From the NCBI RefSeq assembly GCF_900129885.1, contig NZ_FQXE01000005.1, positions 271,959-335,958 on the forward strand: DNA of 64,000 nt. The letters run 5' to 3'. The notes under the pieces were generated by a model. The model saw only the letters and a program-made list of their open reading frames with translations, had not been told where the DNA came from and searched no databases. Each line of letters starts with the position of its first letter. Within the stretch, counting starts at the first letter, position 1. Of the stretch, positions 54,054 to 64,000 are shown piece by piece. The translations under genes and the position numbers were made by a program. Source of the DNA: Pollutimonas bauzanensis. Its GTDB lineage: Bacteria; Pseudomonadota; Gammaproteobacteria; Burkholderiales; Burkholderiaceae_B.

Positions 54054-57000
54054 CTAAAGCTCGCTGGTCGATGGTGTTGCCGGGAAATCGGGCTGTTGCG
54101 CAGCGCTTTCCCTGCTCGAGGAAAACAGCCTGCGCACGGCCACGAAGAACACGGGAATAAAGAAGATGCCCAATGCCGTCGCGGCTATCGTTCCGCCGAG
54201 CACGCCCGTGCCGATCGCGTTCTGGCTACCCGAGCCGGCGCCGCTCTTGATGGCCAGGGGAAGCACCCCGAGCCCGAAAGCGATCGAGGTCATCAGGATG
54301 GGCCGCAAGCGCAGCTTCGCGGCCTCGAGCGCGGCTTCGACCGCGCTCATGCCTTCGTCCATGAGGTCCCGGGCGAATTCGACGATCATGATGGCGTTCT
54401 TGGCGGCCAGCCCTATCGTCACGAGCAGGCCCACCTGGAAGTACACGTCGTTGGACATGCCGCGGCCGCTGGCCGCAAGCAGAGCGCCAAGCACGCCCAG
54501 CGGCACGACCAGCATCACGGCGAAAGGAATGGACCAGCTTTCATACAAGGCGGCCAGGCACAGGAAAACCACGATCAGCGAAATGGCATACAAGGCTGGG
54601 GCCTGCGACCCGGACATGCGCTCCTGGTAGGACATGCCCGTCCATTCGATGCCCAAGCCCTCCGGCAATTGAGCCGCTATGCCGTCCATGGCGGCCATCG
54701 CATCGCCCGAACTCACGCCGGGCGCGGGCTCGCCCTGGATCTGCACGGCGGGAATGCCGTTATAGCGCTCGAGGCGCGGCGAGCCATATTCCCAATGCGC
54801 CGTGGCGAAGGCCGAGAATGGCACCATCTCGCCGGACGCATTGCGCGCATACCATTTCTGCAGGTCTTCGGGCACCATGCGCGCCGCCGCGTCGGCCTGC
54901 ACGTATACTTTCTTGACGCGTCCTTTGTCGATGAAATCGTTCACATAAGTGCCGCCCCATGCGCTGGACAGGGTGCTATTGACCTGGTCCATGCTCAGGC
55001 CCAAAGCGCCCGCCTTGGCCTGATCGATCTCGATGCGGTACTGAGGCGTGTCGTCCTGGCCATTGGGCCGCACGGCGGTCAGGCTGGGGTTCTGGGCCGC
55101 CAGCCCGAGCAACTGATCGCGCGCCTCGGTGAGCTTGGCATGCCCCATGCCCGCTTGATCCTGCAAATACATATCGAAGCCCTTGGCATTGCCCAGTTCG
55201 AGGACGGCGGGCGGCGCGAAGGCGAAAATCATCCCGTCCTTGATTTGCGACAGCGCGATCGCGGCCCTGCCGGCGATGGCGGCAACGCCATTTTCCGCGC
55301 CGGGGCGCTCATCCCAGGGTTTCAGCTTGACGAAACCCAGCCCCGCATTCTGGCCCGCTCCGGCAAAGCTGAAGCCTGCCACGGTGAACACCGACTCGAC
55401 ATTGCCTTTTTCCTCGGTGGCGAAATGTGTTTCCATCTTGTCCAGCGCAGCCAGCGTGCGCTCCTGGGTCGCGCCCGCGGGCAACAGCACCTGGGCGAAC
55501 AGGACGCCCTGGTCCTCGTCGGGCAGGAACGATGTGGGCATCCTGACAAACAGCAGCACGGCGACGGCGACCAGGGCCAGGTATATAAAGAGATAGCGGC
55601 CGCTGCGCGCGATCATGCGCCCGACCATGGACTGGTATTTAAGGGTGCCCCGGTCGAAGACGCGGTTGAACCAGGAAAAGAAACGCCCGCGCTGCTCATG
55701 CCCGCCCTGCGGCACAGGCTTGAGCATCGTGGCGCATAGCGCCGGCGTCAGAACGATGGCCACCAGGACCGACAGCCCCATGGCCGACACGATCGTGATG
55801 GAAAACTGGCGGTAGATCACGCCGGTCGAGCCGCCGAAAAAGGCCATGGGCACCAGCACGGCGGAAATCACCAGCCCGATGCCCACGAGGGCGCCGGTGA
55901 TCTGGTCCATGGATTTGAGCGTCGCGGCCTTGGGCGGCAAGCCCTCCTCGCTCATCAGGCGCTCGACGTTTTCGACCACCACGATCGCATCGTCGACGAG
56001 CAGGCCGATGGCCAGCACCACCCCGAACAAGGTCAGCGTGTTGATGGAAAATCCGAAAGCCGCCAGAATGCCGAAAGTGCCCAGCAGGACGACCGGCACG
56101 GCTATCGTCGGGATGATGGTGGCCCTGAAGTTCTGCAGGAACAGGTACATTACCAGGAACACCAGGATGACCGCTTCCACCAGGGTGGAGATCACCCCGT
56201 GGATGGACACTTCGACGAAAGGCGTCGTGTCGAAGGCGATGACCGGCTTCATGCCCTGCGGAAAGGATTTTTCCAGCGCGCCTATGCTGGTTTTGATGGC
56301 TTCCGCCGTATCGAGCGCATTGGCGCCGGTGGCCAGCTTGAAGCCCATCCCCGCCGCCGGCTTGCCGTTGTAGCGCGCCAGCACGTCGTAGCTTTCGCTG
56401 CCCATTTCCAGCCGGGCGACGTCGCGCAGCCGCAGCGACGCGCCGTCGGGCGTGCTGCGCAGCAGTATTTCACCGAACTGCCGCGGCGTCTGCAGCAGGC
56501 TTTGCGAGGTGATCGTGGCATTGATCTGCTGGCCGGCGACGGACGGGGCCGCGCCCAGCTGGCCGGCCGATACCTGGGCGTTCTGCGCCTGAATGGCGGC
56601 GACCACATCCGCGGGAACCAGGCTGTAGCTGTGCAGCTTGTCGGGGTCCAGCCAGACGCGCATGGCGTACTGGCTGCCGAACACTTGCACTTCGCCCACG
56701 CCTTCGACGCGGCTCATGGGGTCGCGCAGATTGGCGACGGCGTAGTCGCCCAGGTCGGTGGCGGTCATGCTGCCGTCTTCGGAGATCAGTCCGACCACCA
56801 TCAGGAAATTCGCGGTCGACTTGGTCACGACGACGCCCTGGCGCTGGACCTCCTGCGGCAGCATGGGAGTGGCCACGGACAGCTTGTTCTGCACCTGGAC
56901 CTGGGCAATATCGGGGTCCGTGCCGGATGCGAAGGTGATGGTGATGGTCATGGCGCCCGACGAATCGCTGGTCGACGACATATAGTCCATGCCGTCTATG

Positions 57001-57212
57001 CCCTTCATCTGCTGCTCGATGACCTGCGTCACCGTATCCTGCAGCGTCTGGGCCGACGCGCCGGGGTAAATGGCCGTGATGGTGACCTGCGGGGGGGCAA
57101 TGCTAGGGTACTGCGCGACCGGCAGGCCGAGGATGGACAATCCGCCCGCAAGCATAATCACCAAGGCGATTACCCATGCGAAGATCGGACGATTGATGAA
57201 AAATCGCGACAT
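54054..57212 (-). CDS. RND multidrug efflux transporter (AcrB/MexB, HAE-1)
   Basis: 1052 residues, the normal size. The N-terminal block [20 protein letters not shown] is the family signature. The proton-relay Asp pair is in [20 protein letters not shown] near residue 405, and the partner Lys in [20 protein letters not shown] near 938. Large periplasmic loops are complete. It exports hydrophobic drugs with the adaptor and channel encoded on either side. Gap to the adaptor gene is 30 bp. Confidence 0.97.
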   Translation of the reverse strand: MSRFFINRPIFAWVIALVIMLAGGLSILGLPVAQYPSIAPPQVTITAIYPGASAQTLQDTVTQVIEQQMKGIDGMDYMSSTSDSSGAMTITITFASGTDPDIAQVQVQNKLSVATPMLPQEVQRQGVVVTKSTANFLMVVGLISEDGSMTATDLGDYAVANLRDPMSRVEGVGEVQVFGSQYAMRVWLDPDKLHSYSLVPADVVAAIQAQNAQVSAGQLGAAPSVAGQQINATITSQSLLQTPRQFGEILLRSTPDGASLRLRDVARLEMGSESYDVLARYNGKPAAGMGFKLATGANALDTAEAIKTSIGALEKSFPQGMKPVIAFDTTPFVEVSIHGVISTLVEAVILVFLVMYLFLQNFRATIIPTIAVPVVLLGTFGILAAFGFSINTLTLFGVVLAIGLLVDDAIVVVENVERLMSEEGLPPKAATLKSMDQITGALVGIGLVISAVLVPMAFFGGSTGVIYRQFSITIVSAMGLSVLVAIVLTPALCATMLKPVPQGGHEQRGRFFSWFNRVFDRGTLKYQSMVGRMIARSGRYLFIYLALVAVAVLLFVRMPTSFLPDEDQGVLFAQVLLPAGATQERTLAALDKMETHFATEEKGNVESVFTVAGFSFAGAGQNAGLGFVKLKPWDERPGAENGVAAIAGRAAIALSQIKDGMIFAFAPPAVLELGNAKGFDMYLQDQAGMGHAKLTEARDQLLGLAAQNPSLTAVRPNGQDDTPQYRIEIDQAKAGALGLSMDQVNSTLSSAWGGTYVNDFIDKGRVKKVYVQADAAARMVPEDLQKWYARNASGEMVPFSAFATAHWEYGSPRLERYNGIPAVQIQGEPAPGVSSGDAMAAMDGIAAQLPEGLGIEWTGMSYQERMSGSQAPALYAISLIVVFLCLAALYESWSIPFAVMLVVPLGVLGALLAASGRGMSNDVYFQVGLLVTIGLAAKNAIMIVEFARDLMDEGMSAVEAALEAAKLRLRPILMTSIAFGLGVLPLAIKSGAGSGSQNAIGTGVLGGTIAATALGIFFIPVFFVAVRRLFSSSRESAAQQPDFPATPSTSEL

Positions 57213-57242
57213 GGTGTACCTATTTCTGGGAGTGAATCGGGC

Positions 57243-58409
57243 TCAGCCGGCCGTGGGCTGGACGGCAGCGGTAAGTTCCACCGCCTTGACGGATATTCCG
57301 GGACGCACTTTCTGCACGCCTTCGACTATCACCCGCTCGCCGGGCTCGATGCCGGCATCGACCAGCCACTTGTCGCCTATGGTTCGCGTCGCCGTCAGGA
57401 CACGGGCTTGCACCTTGCCTTCGGCGTCGACCAGCAGCGCCGTCGCATTGCCTTTGGAATCCCGCGTGACGCCTTGCTGCGGCACCAATACGGCCTGGGC
57501 GCGCATGCCTTCTTCCAGCACCGCGCGCACATACATGCCCGGCAGCAACTGATGGTCGGGATTGGGGAATACCGCGCGCAGCCTCACCATGCCGGTGCCA
57601 GGGTCCACGGTGACATCCGAGAACTGCAGTTCGCCCGCGTGCTGGTACGGCGTGCCGTCCTCCAGGATCAGCCTGACATTGGCGCGGGCCTCTTCGGAGC
57701 TGGACAGCGAACCGGAATCCAGCGCGCGGCGCAGCCGCAGCAATTCGACGCTGGACTGCGTGACATCGACGTATAGCGGGTCCAGTTGCTGGATCTTGGC
57801 CAGCGCATCGGACTGGCTGGCGGACACCAGGGCGCCGGGAGTGATGCTGGATTGGCCTATGCGCCCCGAAATGGGAGCCGTCACCCGGGTATAGCCCAGA
57901 TTGATGGCCGCCATATCGAGCGCGGCGCGGGCCGAGGCCACGTCGGCCTGGGCCTGCAGCAGTTCGGCCACGGCGCCATCATTATCCTGTTTGCTGACGG
58001 CATCGATCTTGACCAGCTCTTTGTATCGGGCCGCGGTCAGCCGCGCCACTTTCAGGTTGGCCTCGGCCTTGGCCAGCGCCGCCTTCGCGCTGTCATGACT
58101 GGCCTGATAGGTGGCCGGATCGATTTCATACAGCGTTTCGCCGGCCTTGACATCGCTGCCTTCCGTGAACAGCCTTTTTTTCACGATGCCGCCCACCTGG
58201 GGGCGCACTTCCGAGACCATGAAGGCGCTGATGCGCCCGGGAAGTTCGGTGGTGAGCGACACCGGCGCGGCGGCAAGCGTCACTACGCTGACTTCGGGCA
58301 TCGGCGCCGGGCCGCCCTGCGCGACGGGCTCGCTGCAACCGGCGATAATGATGGCGCCAGCCAATATCGTCAGGGCCTGCAATAAAGGGCGGCGGGGATT
58401 TGGCTTCAT
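57243..58409 (-). CDS. RND membrane-fusion (periplasmic adaptor) lipoprotein
   Basis: 388 residues with a lipobox IIAGC near residue 24. The lipoyl, alpha-hairpin and barrel domains are in order: GRISAFMVSEVRPQVGGIV, a coiled hairpin around 95-165, LGYTRVTAPISGRIGQSSIT, and GTGMVRLRAVFPNPDHQLLP. The family is AcrA/MexA. It is the first gene of the efflux operon and sits divergent to a TetR gene with a shared 118-bp control region. Confidence 0.96.
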   Translation of the reverse strand: MKPNPRRPLLQALTILAGAIIIAGCSEPVAQGGPAPMPEVSVVTLAAAPVSLTTELPGRISAFMVSEVRPQVGGIVKKRLFTEGSDVKAGETLYEIDPATYQASHDSAKAALAKAEANLKVARLTAARYKELVKIDAVSKQDNDGAVAELLQAQADVASARAALDMAAINLGYTRVTAPISGRIGQSSITPGALVSASQSDALAKIQQLDPLYVDVTQSSVELLRLRRALDSGSLSSSEEARANVRLILEDGTPYQHAGELQFSDVTVDPGTGMVRLRAVFPNPDHQLLPGMYVRAVLEEGMRAQAVLVPQQGVTRDSKGNATALLVDAEGKVQARVLTATRTIGDKWLVDAGIEPGERVIVEGVQKVRPGISVKAVELTAAVQPTAG

Positions 58410-58440
58410 AGAGTCTCGAGTGGGATGAGATAATTTAATA

Positions 58441-58518
58441 ACTGTACTGTACGGTCAGTTTAAGCTTGACAAAAGATTTCTGTCAAGCAAAACTGTACCG
58501 AGTGGTACAGAATGGAGG
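58441..58518. promoter_or_regulatory. Divergent control region with palindromic TetR operator
   Basis: CTGTACCGAGTGGTACAG (58493-58510) is a perfect 7-4-7 palindrome just before the tetR ribosome site GGAGG (58514-58518). A related CTGTAC-containing sequence (ACTGTACTGTACGGTCAG, from 58441) lies toward the adaptor gene. Two sites like this fit repression of both directions by the TetR protein. Confidence 0.75.
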
Positions 58519-58527
58519 ATTGCGGGA

Positions 58528-59130
58528 ATGAGAACGAAAAGTGAAGCCCGGCGCGACGCCATCATGGCTGTCGCACTGGAAGTGTTCCGGGAAGTCGGCT
58601 TCGAGGCGGCGTCGATGTCGCAAATCGCCGCGCGCGTGGGCGGGTCCAAAGCCACCCTGTACAACTACTTTTCGTCGAAGGAAGAACTGCTGCTGCAAGC
58701 CATGCTCAGCTCGGCGGACAAGCATGCGCATGACGTGCTGCAGCTATTGCAGACGGCGGGCGATTTCCCCACGCAATTGCACCGTTTTGTCACGTCCTTG
58801 CTCGCGCTCATAAGCTCGCCCGAAACCACGCAGGTGCTGCGGGTGGCCATTTCGGTGGGAGGCACGTCCGACATCGGCCGGCAGTTCTACGAACAGGGTC
58901 CGCGCAGTGTCTGGCTGCACATTGCCGACGTCTTGCGCGTGGAGATAAGCAAAGGCACTTTGCGCGACGCCGATCCGGACACGATGGCCATGCTCCTGCG
59001 CAGCCTGTGCGAGTCGGAAATGATCCGCAACCTGCTCGGCGCGGCCGTGGCGGTGGACGACAAGGAAATGGAACGCAAGGCCCGATGTATTGTGGATATC
59101 TTCCTGCGCGCCTATGGCGCGGCCGCATAG
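58528..59130 (+). CDS. TetR-family repressor of the efflux operon
   Basis: 200 residues. The helix-turn-helix is at about 25-48 (SMSQIAARVGGSKATLYNYF, then SSKEELL). The C-terminal ligand domain resembles AefR/TetR_C_7-type regulators. Its divergent position beside an RND operon and the palindromes between them make local repression the likely role. Inducer unknown. The following 88 bp to the next gene's stop contain a short inverted GGCGCC/CATGTCG segment that could terminate it. Confidence 0.93.
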   Translation: MRTKSEARRDAIMAVALEVFREVGFEAASMSQIAARVGGSKATLYNYFSSKEELLLQAMLSSADKHAHDVLQLLQTAGDFPTQLHRFVTSLLALISSPETTQVLRVAISVGGTSDIGRQFYEQGPRSVWLHIADVLRVEISKGTLRDADPDTMAMLLRSLCESEMIRNLLGAAVAVDDKEMERKARCIVDIFLRAYGAAA

Positions 59131-59218
59131 CGCTGCTGCCGCATGGCGACATGGCGCCCCGTCCGGGGCGCCATGTCGTGGTCTGGTGTAGTCTGGTCCG
59201 GCGGCCAGGCTTGTCAGC

Positions 59219-60199
59219 TCATGAGGCCGCGAGCCGCTGGTCTTCGATGAAGTGGCGGATCACGCTGTCGAAATCCCCATCGGCGGCAAAGCCCAGCGCG
59301 CGCGCATAGACGGCGGACAAGTTGCCGGGCCACGAGCTCACTATCGCGTCGATGGCCGCATCGCGCTCGAACACCACGCGGCCGGCGGCCTCGTCGCCGG
59401 CGACGCGGCGCAGGGCATCGACCATTTCCTGGACCGAGACCGACAGGCCGGGCATGTTGATCACCCGCCCGCCAGTCAGTTGCCGCGCGGGCAGCTCGTG
59501 CCCATGCACGATGTTCTGGATGGCGCAGGCCGGCGACATCAGCCATAAGCGGGTGTCCGGACTCACGGGGCAGATGGCTTGCGCGCCGCTGACCGGCTCG
59601 CGGATGATGCCGCTGGCAAAGCTGGAGGCCGCTCGGTTGGGCTTGCCGGGCCGCACCACGATAGTGGGCATGCGCAGGCTGCGGCCATCGACGAAGCCGC
59701 GCCGGCTGTAATCGGCGAGCAGCAGATCGGCCATGGCCTTTTCGGTCCCATAAGAGCTTTGCGGCGCCCAGACCTGCGCGTCGTCCACGGTAGCGGGCAG
59801 AGCGCCGCCGAACACCGCGACTGAGCTGGTCATGACGAACCTGCTGTTCGCGCCGAGCGCGCGCAGGCGTTCCAGCAGCGCCCGGGTCGCGTCGAAATTG
59901 ATGCGCAAACCCAGGTCGAAGTCCTGTTCGGCCTGCCCCGACACGATGGCGGCCAGATGGAACACGCTGTCGATGCCGGGGCCTATCAGGCGTTCGATCT
60001 GCCCCGGATCGGCGATATCGCCGGTCATGGCCCGGACCCGCGGATCATCGATGCCATCGAGCGCGGCCACATCGAAGGCGGTGATGCGCTCGATGCGCTG
60101 CGCCTGCCCGGCGCGATTGGTGAGCGTGCCGAGCTTGAGCAGCTCGCGTATCAGCTGGCGGCCCAGAAAGCCCGCCGCGCCTGTGACTAAAACTTCCAT
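59219..60199 (-). CDS. denD: NAD-dependent epimerase/dehydrogenase, D-erythronate dehydrogenase-like
   Basis: 326 residues from the ATG at 60199, with GGGAGA upstream. The extended SDR Rossmann motif VTGAAGFLGRQL is at residues 5-16, VTSSVAVFGG-like MTSSVAVFGGALP near 130, and the YGTEKAMADLLLADYSRRGF active-site Tyr/Lys block near 157. RMPTIVVRPGKPNRAASSF is typical of DenD, which oxidises D-erythronate at C2. The partners expected of that pathway (a four-carbon acid sugar kinase and isomerases) are absent. Four 20-bp repeats lie directly upstream. Confidence 0.82.
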   Translation of the reverse strand: MEVLVTGAAGFLGRQLIRELLKLGTLTNRAGQAQRIERITAFDVAALDGIDDPRVRAMTGDIADPGQIERLIGPGIDSVFHLAAIVSGQAEQDFDLGLRINFDATRALLERLRALGANSRFVMTSSVAVFGGALPATVDDAQVWAPQSSYGTEKAMADLLLADYSRRGFVDGRSLRMPTIVVRPGKPNRAASSFASGIIREPVSGAQAICPVSPDTRLWLMSPACAIQNIVHGHELPARQLTGGRVINMPGLSVSVQEMVDALRRVAGDEAAGRVVFERDAAIDAIVSSWPGNLSAVYARALGFAADGDFDSVIRHFIEDQRLAAS

Positions 60200-60220
60200 A
60201 TTGTTGTCTCCCTGCACATA

Positions 60221-60300
60221 TTCTTGCTTGCCGTAAATTATTCTTGCTTGCCGTAAATTATTCTGGCTTATCGTAAATTATTCTGGCTTATCGTAAATGC
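60221..60300. repeat. Four tandem 20-bp repeats upstream of the DenD-like gene
   Basis: Units at 60221, 60241, 60261 and 60281 are exactly 20 bp. The first two read TTCTTGCTTGCCGTAAATTA; the third reads TTCTGGCTTATCGTAAATTA; the fourth is the same but ends GC. The array starts 21 bp upstream of the ATG, so it lies in the promoter or leader. The 20-bp period is about two helical turns. From 60301 to the ppsA stop nothing else is recognised. Confidence 0.93.
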
Positions 60301-60414
60301 TGGATGGCAATGGCGCAACGCCCAACTGGGGGCAAGACAGCCCTGTGCCGCACCCAGCCATGGCGCCGCCGGACGTACCCCCGCTGCGGGATCGCGGTCC
60401 GGCGGGCTTCCCGC

Positions 60415-62778
60415 TTACTTGGCCAGGCGCTGCCAGGTATCGACCACCGTGTCGGGGTTCAATGACATCGACAAGATGCCTTCGTCGCGCAGCCATTGAG
60501 CCAGGTCCGGATGGTCGCTGGGGCCTTGGCCGCAAATGCCCACATACTTGCCGGCGGCCAGGCAGGCCTTGATGGCGCGGCGGAGCATGAACTTGACAGC
60601 CTCGTCGCGTTCGTCGAAATCCGCCGCCAGAAGCTCCAGTCCCGAATCCCGGTCCAGGCCCAGCGTAAGCTGGGTCATGTCGTTCGAACCTATGGAGAAA
60701 CCATCGAAGTATTGCAGGAACTCATCGGCCAGGATGGCGTTGGAAGGCACTTCGCACATCATGATCAGGCGCAAGCCATTGTCGCCGCGCGCCAGGCCGT
60801 TCCTGGCGAGCAGATCGACCACCTTGGCCGCCTGGGGCAAGGTGCGCACGAACGGCACCATGATCTCGACATTGGTCAGGCCCATGTCGTCGCGTACCTT
60901 TTTGAGCGCTTCGCATTCCATCCTGAAGCACTCTTCGAACTCGGCCGACACATAGCGCGACGCGCCGCGGAAACCCAGCATGGGGTTTTCCTCTTCGGGC
61001 TCATAGCGCGAGCCGCCCACCAGCTTGCGGTATTCGTTCGACTTGAAGTCGGACAGGCGCACAATGACGGGCTTGGGGTAGAACGCCGCGGCCAGGGTGC
61101 TGATGCCCTCGGCCAGCTTCTCGACGAAGAAAGCCCGCGGGCTGGCATAGCCGCGCGCCGCCGATTCGACCGCCTTCTTGAGTTCGGCATCGACGTTGGG
61201 ATAATCGAGCACAGCCTTGGGATGCACGTTGATATTGTTGTTGATGATGAATTCCAGGCGCGCGAGGCCGACGCCGTGGTTGGGGATCTGCGAAAAATCG
61301 AAGGCCAGCTGCGGATTGCCGACGTTCATCATGACCTTGAGGCCGATATCGGGCATTTCGCCCCAGCGGACTTCCTCGATTTCGGTCTCGATCAGGCCGT
61401 CGTAGATGCGCCCTTCGTCGCCCTCGGCGCAGGACACGGTGACTTCCTTGCCATCGCTGAGCACGTCGGTGGCGTTGGCGCAGCCGACCACGGCGGGTAT
61501 GCCCAGCTCGCGCGCGATGATCGCGGCATGGCAGGTGCGTCCGCCGCGATTGGTGACGATGGCCGAGGCCAGTTTCATGACCGGCTCCCAGTTGGGGTCT
61601 GTCATGTCGGTGACCAGGATGTCGCCGCGCCTGACCTGGTCCATCTGGGAAATATCGCCCACCACCCGCACCTTGCCGGAGCCGATTTTCTGGCCGATGG
61701 CGCGCCCGGTGATAAGGACTTCGCCCGTGGCTTTTAGGCGGTAGCGCTCCTGCACGTCATGGTGCCCTTGCTGCGACTTGACCGTTTCGGGGCGGGCCTG
61801 GAGGATGTAGATCTTGCCGTCGATGCCGTCGCGGCCCCATTCGATGTCCATGGGGCGCTGGTAATGCTTTTCGATGATCACGGCATAGCGGGCGAGCTCG
61901 ATGACTTCGTCGTCGGTGAGCGAGTAGCGATTGCGCTCGGATACCGGCACATCGACCGTGCGCACGGCATGGCCCGAAGCGCGCTCGGGGTCGAATTCCA
62001 TCTTGAGCAGCTTGGAGCCGATGCGGCGGCTGATGATGGGATAGTGCCCCGATTCCAGCGTGGGCTTGAACACATAGAATTCGTCGGGATTCACCGCGCC
62101 CTGCACCACGGTTTCGCCCAGGCCATACGACGAGGTGATGAACACCACGTCCTTGAAGCCGGATTCGGTGTCGAGCGTGAACATGACGCCGGCGGCGCCG
62201 CGGTCGGAGCGCACCATGCGCTGGATGCCCGCCGACAAGGCGACGTCGGCATGGGCGTAGCCTTTATGGACGCGGTATGAGATCGCGCGGTCGTTGTAGA
62301 GCGATGCGAAGACATGGCGGATTTTTTCCAGGACATCGTCGATGCCGACCACGTTCAGGAAGGTTTCCTGCTGCCCGGCGAAGGATGCATCGGGAAGGTC
62401 TTCGGCGGTGGCCGACGAGCGCACGGCAAACGAGCCCTTGCCGTCGGCGTCGAGCGCGGTGAACGCGGTACGGATGGCCTGCTCGAATTCGGCGGGGAAA
62501 GGCGTGTCGATGATCCATTGGCGGATTTCGGCGCCCGCGGTGGCAAGCTCGCGCACGTCTTCGGAATCGAGGGACAGCAGGCGGTCGGCAATGCGCTGGT
62601 CGAGTTTGGTGGATTTGAGAAAGTCGCGAAAAGCGTCAGCCGTGGTTGCAAAGCCGCCGGGAACCCTGACTCCGGCCCCTGCCAGCTGACTGATCATTTC
62701 ACCGAGCGATGAGTTTTTACCCCCTACCGAGTCGACGTCCGTCATGCGGAGCTGCTCGAAAGATACAACATAAGACAT
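60415..62778 (-). CDS. ppsA: Phosphoenolpyruvate synthase
   Basis: 787 residues. It makes PEP from pyruvate, ATP and water for gluconeogenesis. The ATP-grasp domain begins with [20 protein letters not shown] near residue 15. The phosphohistidine block is [20 protein letters not shown] near 415-435. The PEP-binding barrel contains [13 protein letters not shown] and, near the end, [19 protein letters not shown] with the catalytic Cys. Divergent from its regulator ppsR with 179 bp between. Confidence 0.97.
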   Translation of the reverse strand: MSYVVSFEQLRMTDVDSVGGKNSSLGEMISQLAGAGVRVPGGFATTADAFRDFLKSTKLDQRIADRLLSLDSEDVRELATAGAEIRQWIIDTPFPAEFEQAIRTAFTALDADGKGSFAVRSSATAEDLPDASFAGQQETFLNVVGIDDVLEKIRHVFASLYNDRAISYRVHKGYAHADVALSAGIQRMVRSDRGAAGVMFTLDTESGFKDVVFITSSYGLGETVVQGAVNPDEFYVFKPTLESGHYPIISRRIGSKLLKMEFDPERASGHAVRTVDVPVSERNRYSLTDDEVIELARYAVIIEKHYQRPMDIEWGRDGIDGKIYILQARPETVKSQQGHHDVQERYRLKATGEVLITGRAIGQKIGSGKVRVVGDISQMDQVRRGDILVTDMTDPNWEPVMKLASAIVTNRGGRTCHAAIIARELGIPAVVGCANATDVLSDGKEVTVSCAEGDEGRIYDGLIETEIEEVRWGEMPDIGLKVMMNVGNPQLAFDFSQIPNHGVGLARLEFIINNNINVHPKAVLDYPNVDAELKKAVESAARGYASPRAFFVEKLAEGISTLAAAFYPKPVIVRLSDFKSNEYRKLVGGSRYEPEEENPMLGFRGASRYVSAEFEECFRMECEALKKVRDDMGLTNVEIMVPFVRTLPQAAKVVDLLARNGLARGDNGLRLIMMCEVPSNAILADEFLQYFDGFSIGSNDMTQLTLGLDRDSGLELLAADFDERDEAVKFMLRRAIKACLAAGKYVGICGQGPSDHPDLAQWLRDEGILSMSLNPDTVVDTWQRLAK

Positions 62779-62957
62779 AAAGTCACCTTTGAACTATAGA
62801 AGAAAGCTTGTTTGCTTATTGCGCAAGGCTCGAAAACACAATCTGTTGTCCGGCCGCACTGGACTCACGCACTAAGCAAACCAGCCTTGCCTGCTGGGAA
62901 GGCGACTGTTAATCTTGCGATTGTACCGTTTCCGGCATCTTCTGCATCAAAATCCCC

Positions 62958-63791
62958 ATGACCACGCCCCTTATCGAACGCACTGTATTCGTTGTCTCGG
63001 ACAGCACCGGCATTACCGCCGAAACTTTCAGCAATTCGGTGCTTTCGCAATTCGAGCAGATCAAGTTCGAAGCGATACGCATCCCGTTCCTGGATACGCT
63101 GGAAAAGGCCAATGCCGCCGCCCTGCGCATCAATCGCTGCGCGGAGGAACAGGACGCGCCGCCGCTGGTGTTCAGCACGCTGGTGGACCCGCAAATCGCG
63201 CTCAAGATCCAGTCGGCGAACTGCACTTTCCTGGATTTGTTCGGCACTTTCGTCCAGCACATCGAGACGGCGCTGGGGGTGAAGTCCAGCCATTCGGTAG
63301 GCCGGTCGCACATGGGCGGCTTGTCCAAGCAATATAACAACCGCATCGAGGCGATCAATTTCAGCCTGGCTCATGACGATGGTCAGTTCATACACGGGCT
63401 GGAGCAGGCCGATGTGATCCTGGTGGGGGTGTCGCGCTGCGGCAAGACGCCCACGAGCCTGTACCTGGCCATGCAGTATGCGGTGAAGGCGGCCAATTTC
63501 CCGCTGATTCCGGAAGATTTCGATCGCGGTTCGCTGCCGGCGACGCTGGCGCCGTACCGCAAGAAGCTGTTCGGCCTGTCTATCCAGCCGGGCCGCCTGG
63601 CCGAGGTGCGCCATGAGCGCCGGCCCAACAGCCAGTACGCTTCCATCAAGCAGTGCCGCCACGAGGTGGCCGAGGCGGAGCGCCTGATGCGCATGGAAAA
63701 TATTCCATGGTTGTCCACGACGACCAAGTCGATAGAGGAAATTTCCACGAAGGTGCTGGACGAAGTGGGGCTGGATCGCCGGATCTATTGA
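62958..63791 (+). CDS. ppsR: PEP synthase regulatory kinase/pyrophosphorylase
   Basis: 277 residues. The DUF299 motifs RTVFVVSDSTGITAETFSNS at the start and the P-loop region ILVGVSRCGKTPTSLYLAMQ near residue 155 are clear, with SQYASIKQCRHEVAEAERLM near 225. PpsR inactivates PEP synthase by ADP-dependent threonine phosphorylation and reactivates it by Pi-dependent removal. The divergent position next to ppsA is conserved in Proteobacteria. The palindromic repeat copy B begins 22 bp after its stop. Confidence 0.96.
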   Translation: MTTPLIERTVFVVSDSTGITAETFSNSVLSQFEQIKFEAIRIPFLDTLEKANAAALRINRCAEEQDAPPLVFSTLVDPQIALKIQSANCTFLDLFGTFVQHIETALGVKSSHSVGRSHMGGLSKQYNNRIEAINFSLAHDDGQFIHGLEQADVILVGVSRCGKTPTSLYLAMQYAVKAANFPLIPEDFDRGSLPATLAPYRKKLFGLSIQPGRLAEVRHERRPNSQYASIKQCRHEVAEAERLMRMENIPWLSTTTKSIEEISTKVLDEVGLDRRIY

Positions 63792-63813
63792 ACGGGCAGG
63801 CGATCGGTTTCTT

Positions 63814-63962
63814 GACCCGTCGCCGTGGTTTCTTAAGCCGGCGCCGTGGGCGGGTGTGGGTTGGGCTCAATGTCGCTGCGCTCCCGGAAACAGGCCGCCT
63901 GCGCGGCTTGCTCAAAATTTCGCCCAACCCACACCCGCCCACGGCGCCTGGACATCGGGTTG
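63814..63962. repeat. Nested palindromic repeat element, copy B (inverted)
   Basis: About 149 bp, inverted relative to copy A at 39710-39956. Perfect 27-bp arms (63840-63866 with 63922-63948, core GTGGGCGGGTGTGGGTTGG) enclose a body matching copy A (GAGCAAGCCGCGCAGGCGGC on the minus strand). The inner 21-bp and 10-bp hairpins of copy A are missing. An extra partial end GACCCGTCGCCGTGG precedes the left arm. It lies directly downstream of ppsR. Bases 63963-64000 show nothing recognisable. Confidence 0.88.
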
Positions 63963-64000
63963 ATTGATCCGGCCTCCGTAGCCGCTAAGAAGCGTGCTGC

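Noticed and set aside
60221-60300. CRISPR or plasmid origin iterons
   Set aside because: The units are contiguous with no spacers, and no replication gene, DnaA boxes or cas genes are near; the location is a gene leader.
1-64000. tRNA, rRNA, phage or insertion-sequence genes
   Set aside because: Reading through gaps and frames showed no cloverleaf, rRNA block, transposase, integrase or structural phage protein; a covariance-model search would settle small RNAs.

Overview
The window looks like chromosome of a high-GC betaproteobacterium of the order Burkholderiales, most likely Alcaligenaceae (Bordetella / Achromobacter / Pusillimonas / Castellaniella neighbourhood). This rests on the Bordetella-type porin, the tmk-holB-tatD and rnfH-ratA/smpB arrangements, the ppsA/ppsR divergent pair and the gene set. 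It is an inference from protein resemblance and not a species call. No rRNA, tRNA, CRISPR array, insertion sequence or prophage was recognised.

Layout. 1-3000: a partial DUF883 gene, a poxvirus-type topoisomerase IB and a PAS-containing chemoreceptor. 3001-13305: azurin and a complete nitrous oxide reductase operon nosRZDFYLX. Azurin and nosR each have a perfect FNR/Dnr-type palindrome upstream, the chemoreceptor has a one-mismatch version, and a GC-rich tandem repeat array separates azurin from nosR. 13303-16539: porin, a small membrane protein and a sulfide:quinone oxidoreductase. 16542-20800: a cytochrome c, a glucose/sorbosone-type (PQQ) dehydrogenase, a small possible ribbon-helix-helix protein and a TonB receptor strongly resembling E. 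coli YncD/PqqU, the PQQ uptake receptor. 20988-25713: ynfA-arsB, then a copper module (cueR, copZ, copA) with two matching 19-bp-spacer MerR-type promoters. 25827-31414: PRC-barrel protein, a PIG-L deacetylase with a C-terminal repeat domain, a COG4091 dehydrogenase and a RES-Xre toxin-antitoxin pair.

31470-35520: sulfate/thiosulfate ABC importer sbp-cysTWA. 35593-39607: EamA transporter, arsC, a periplasmic peroxiredoxin, glutathione peroxidase, a glutathione transferase and an RsiV-like lipoprotein. 39710-39956 is a nested palindromic repeat with a second, inverted copy at 63814-63962. 39987-45837: secreted ankyrin protein, an AT-rich motif-dense gap, then tatD, holB, tmk, mltG and ygfZ. 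45880-49234: a valine/isobutyrate degradation operon behind a perfect 7-4-7 palindrome. 49244-52575: rnfH, ratA, smpB, an Ogt-type methyltransferase with an internal insertion, and NDH-2. 52616-59130: an RND tripartite efflux operon with a divergent TetR regulator and a perfect palindrome between them. 59219-63791: a DenD-like dehydrogenase preceded by four 20-bp tandem repeats, then ppsA and its regulator ppsR.

Working picture: a respiratory generalist that can finish denitrification (N2O to N2, with azurin as a possible electron carrier), oxidise sulfide into the quinone pool, possibly scavenge external PQQ to activate a periplasmic sugar or aldehyde dehydrogenase linked to cytochrome c, and defend itself against copper, arsenic, peroxides and drugs. 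The points most worth following are the PQQ scavenging module, the shared FNR/Dnr boxes around chemoreceptor, azurin and nos, and the three families of unexplained repeats.
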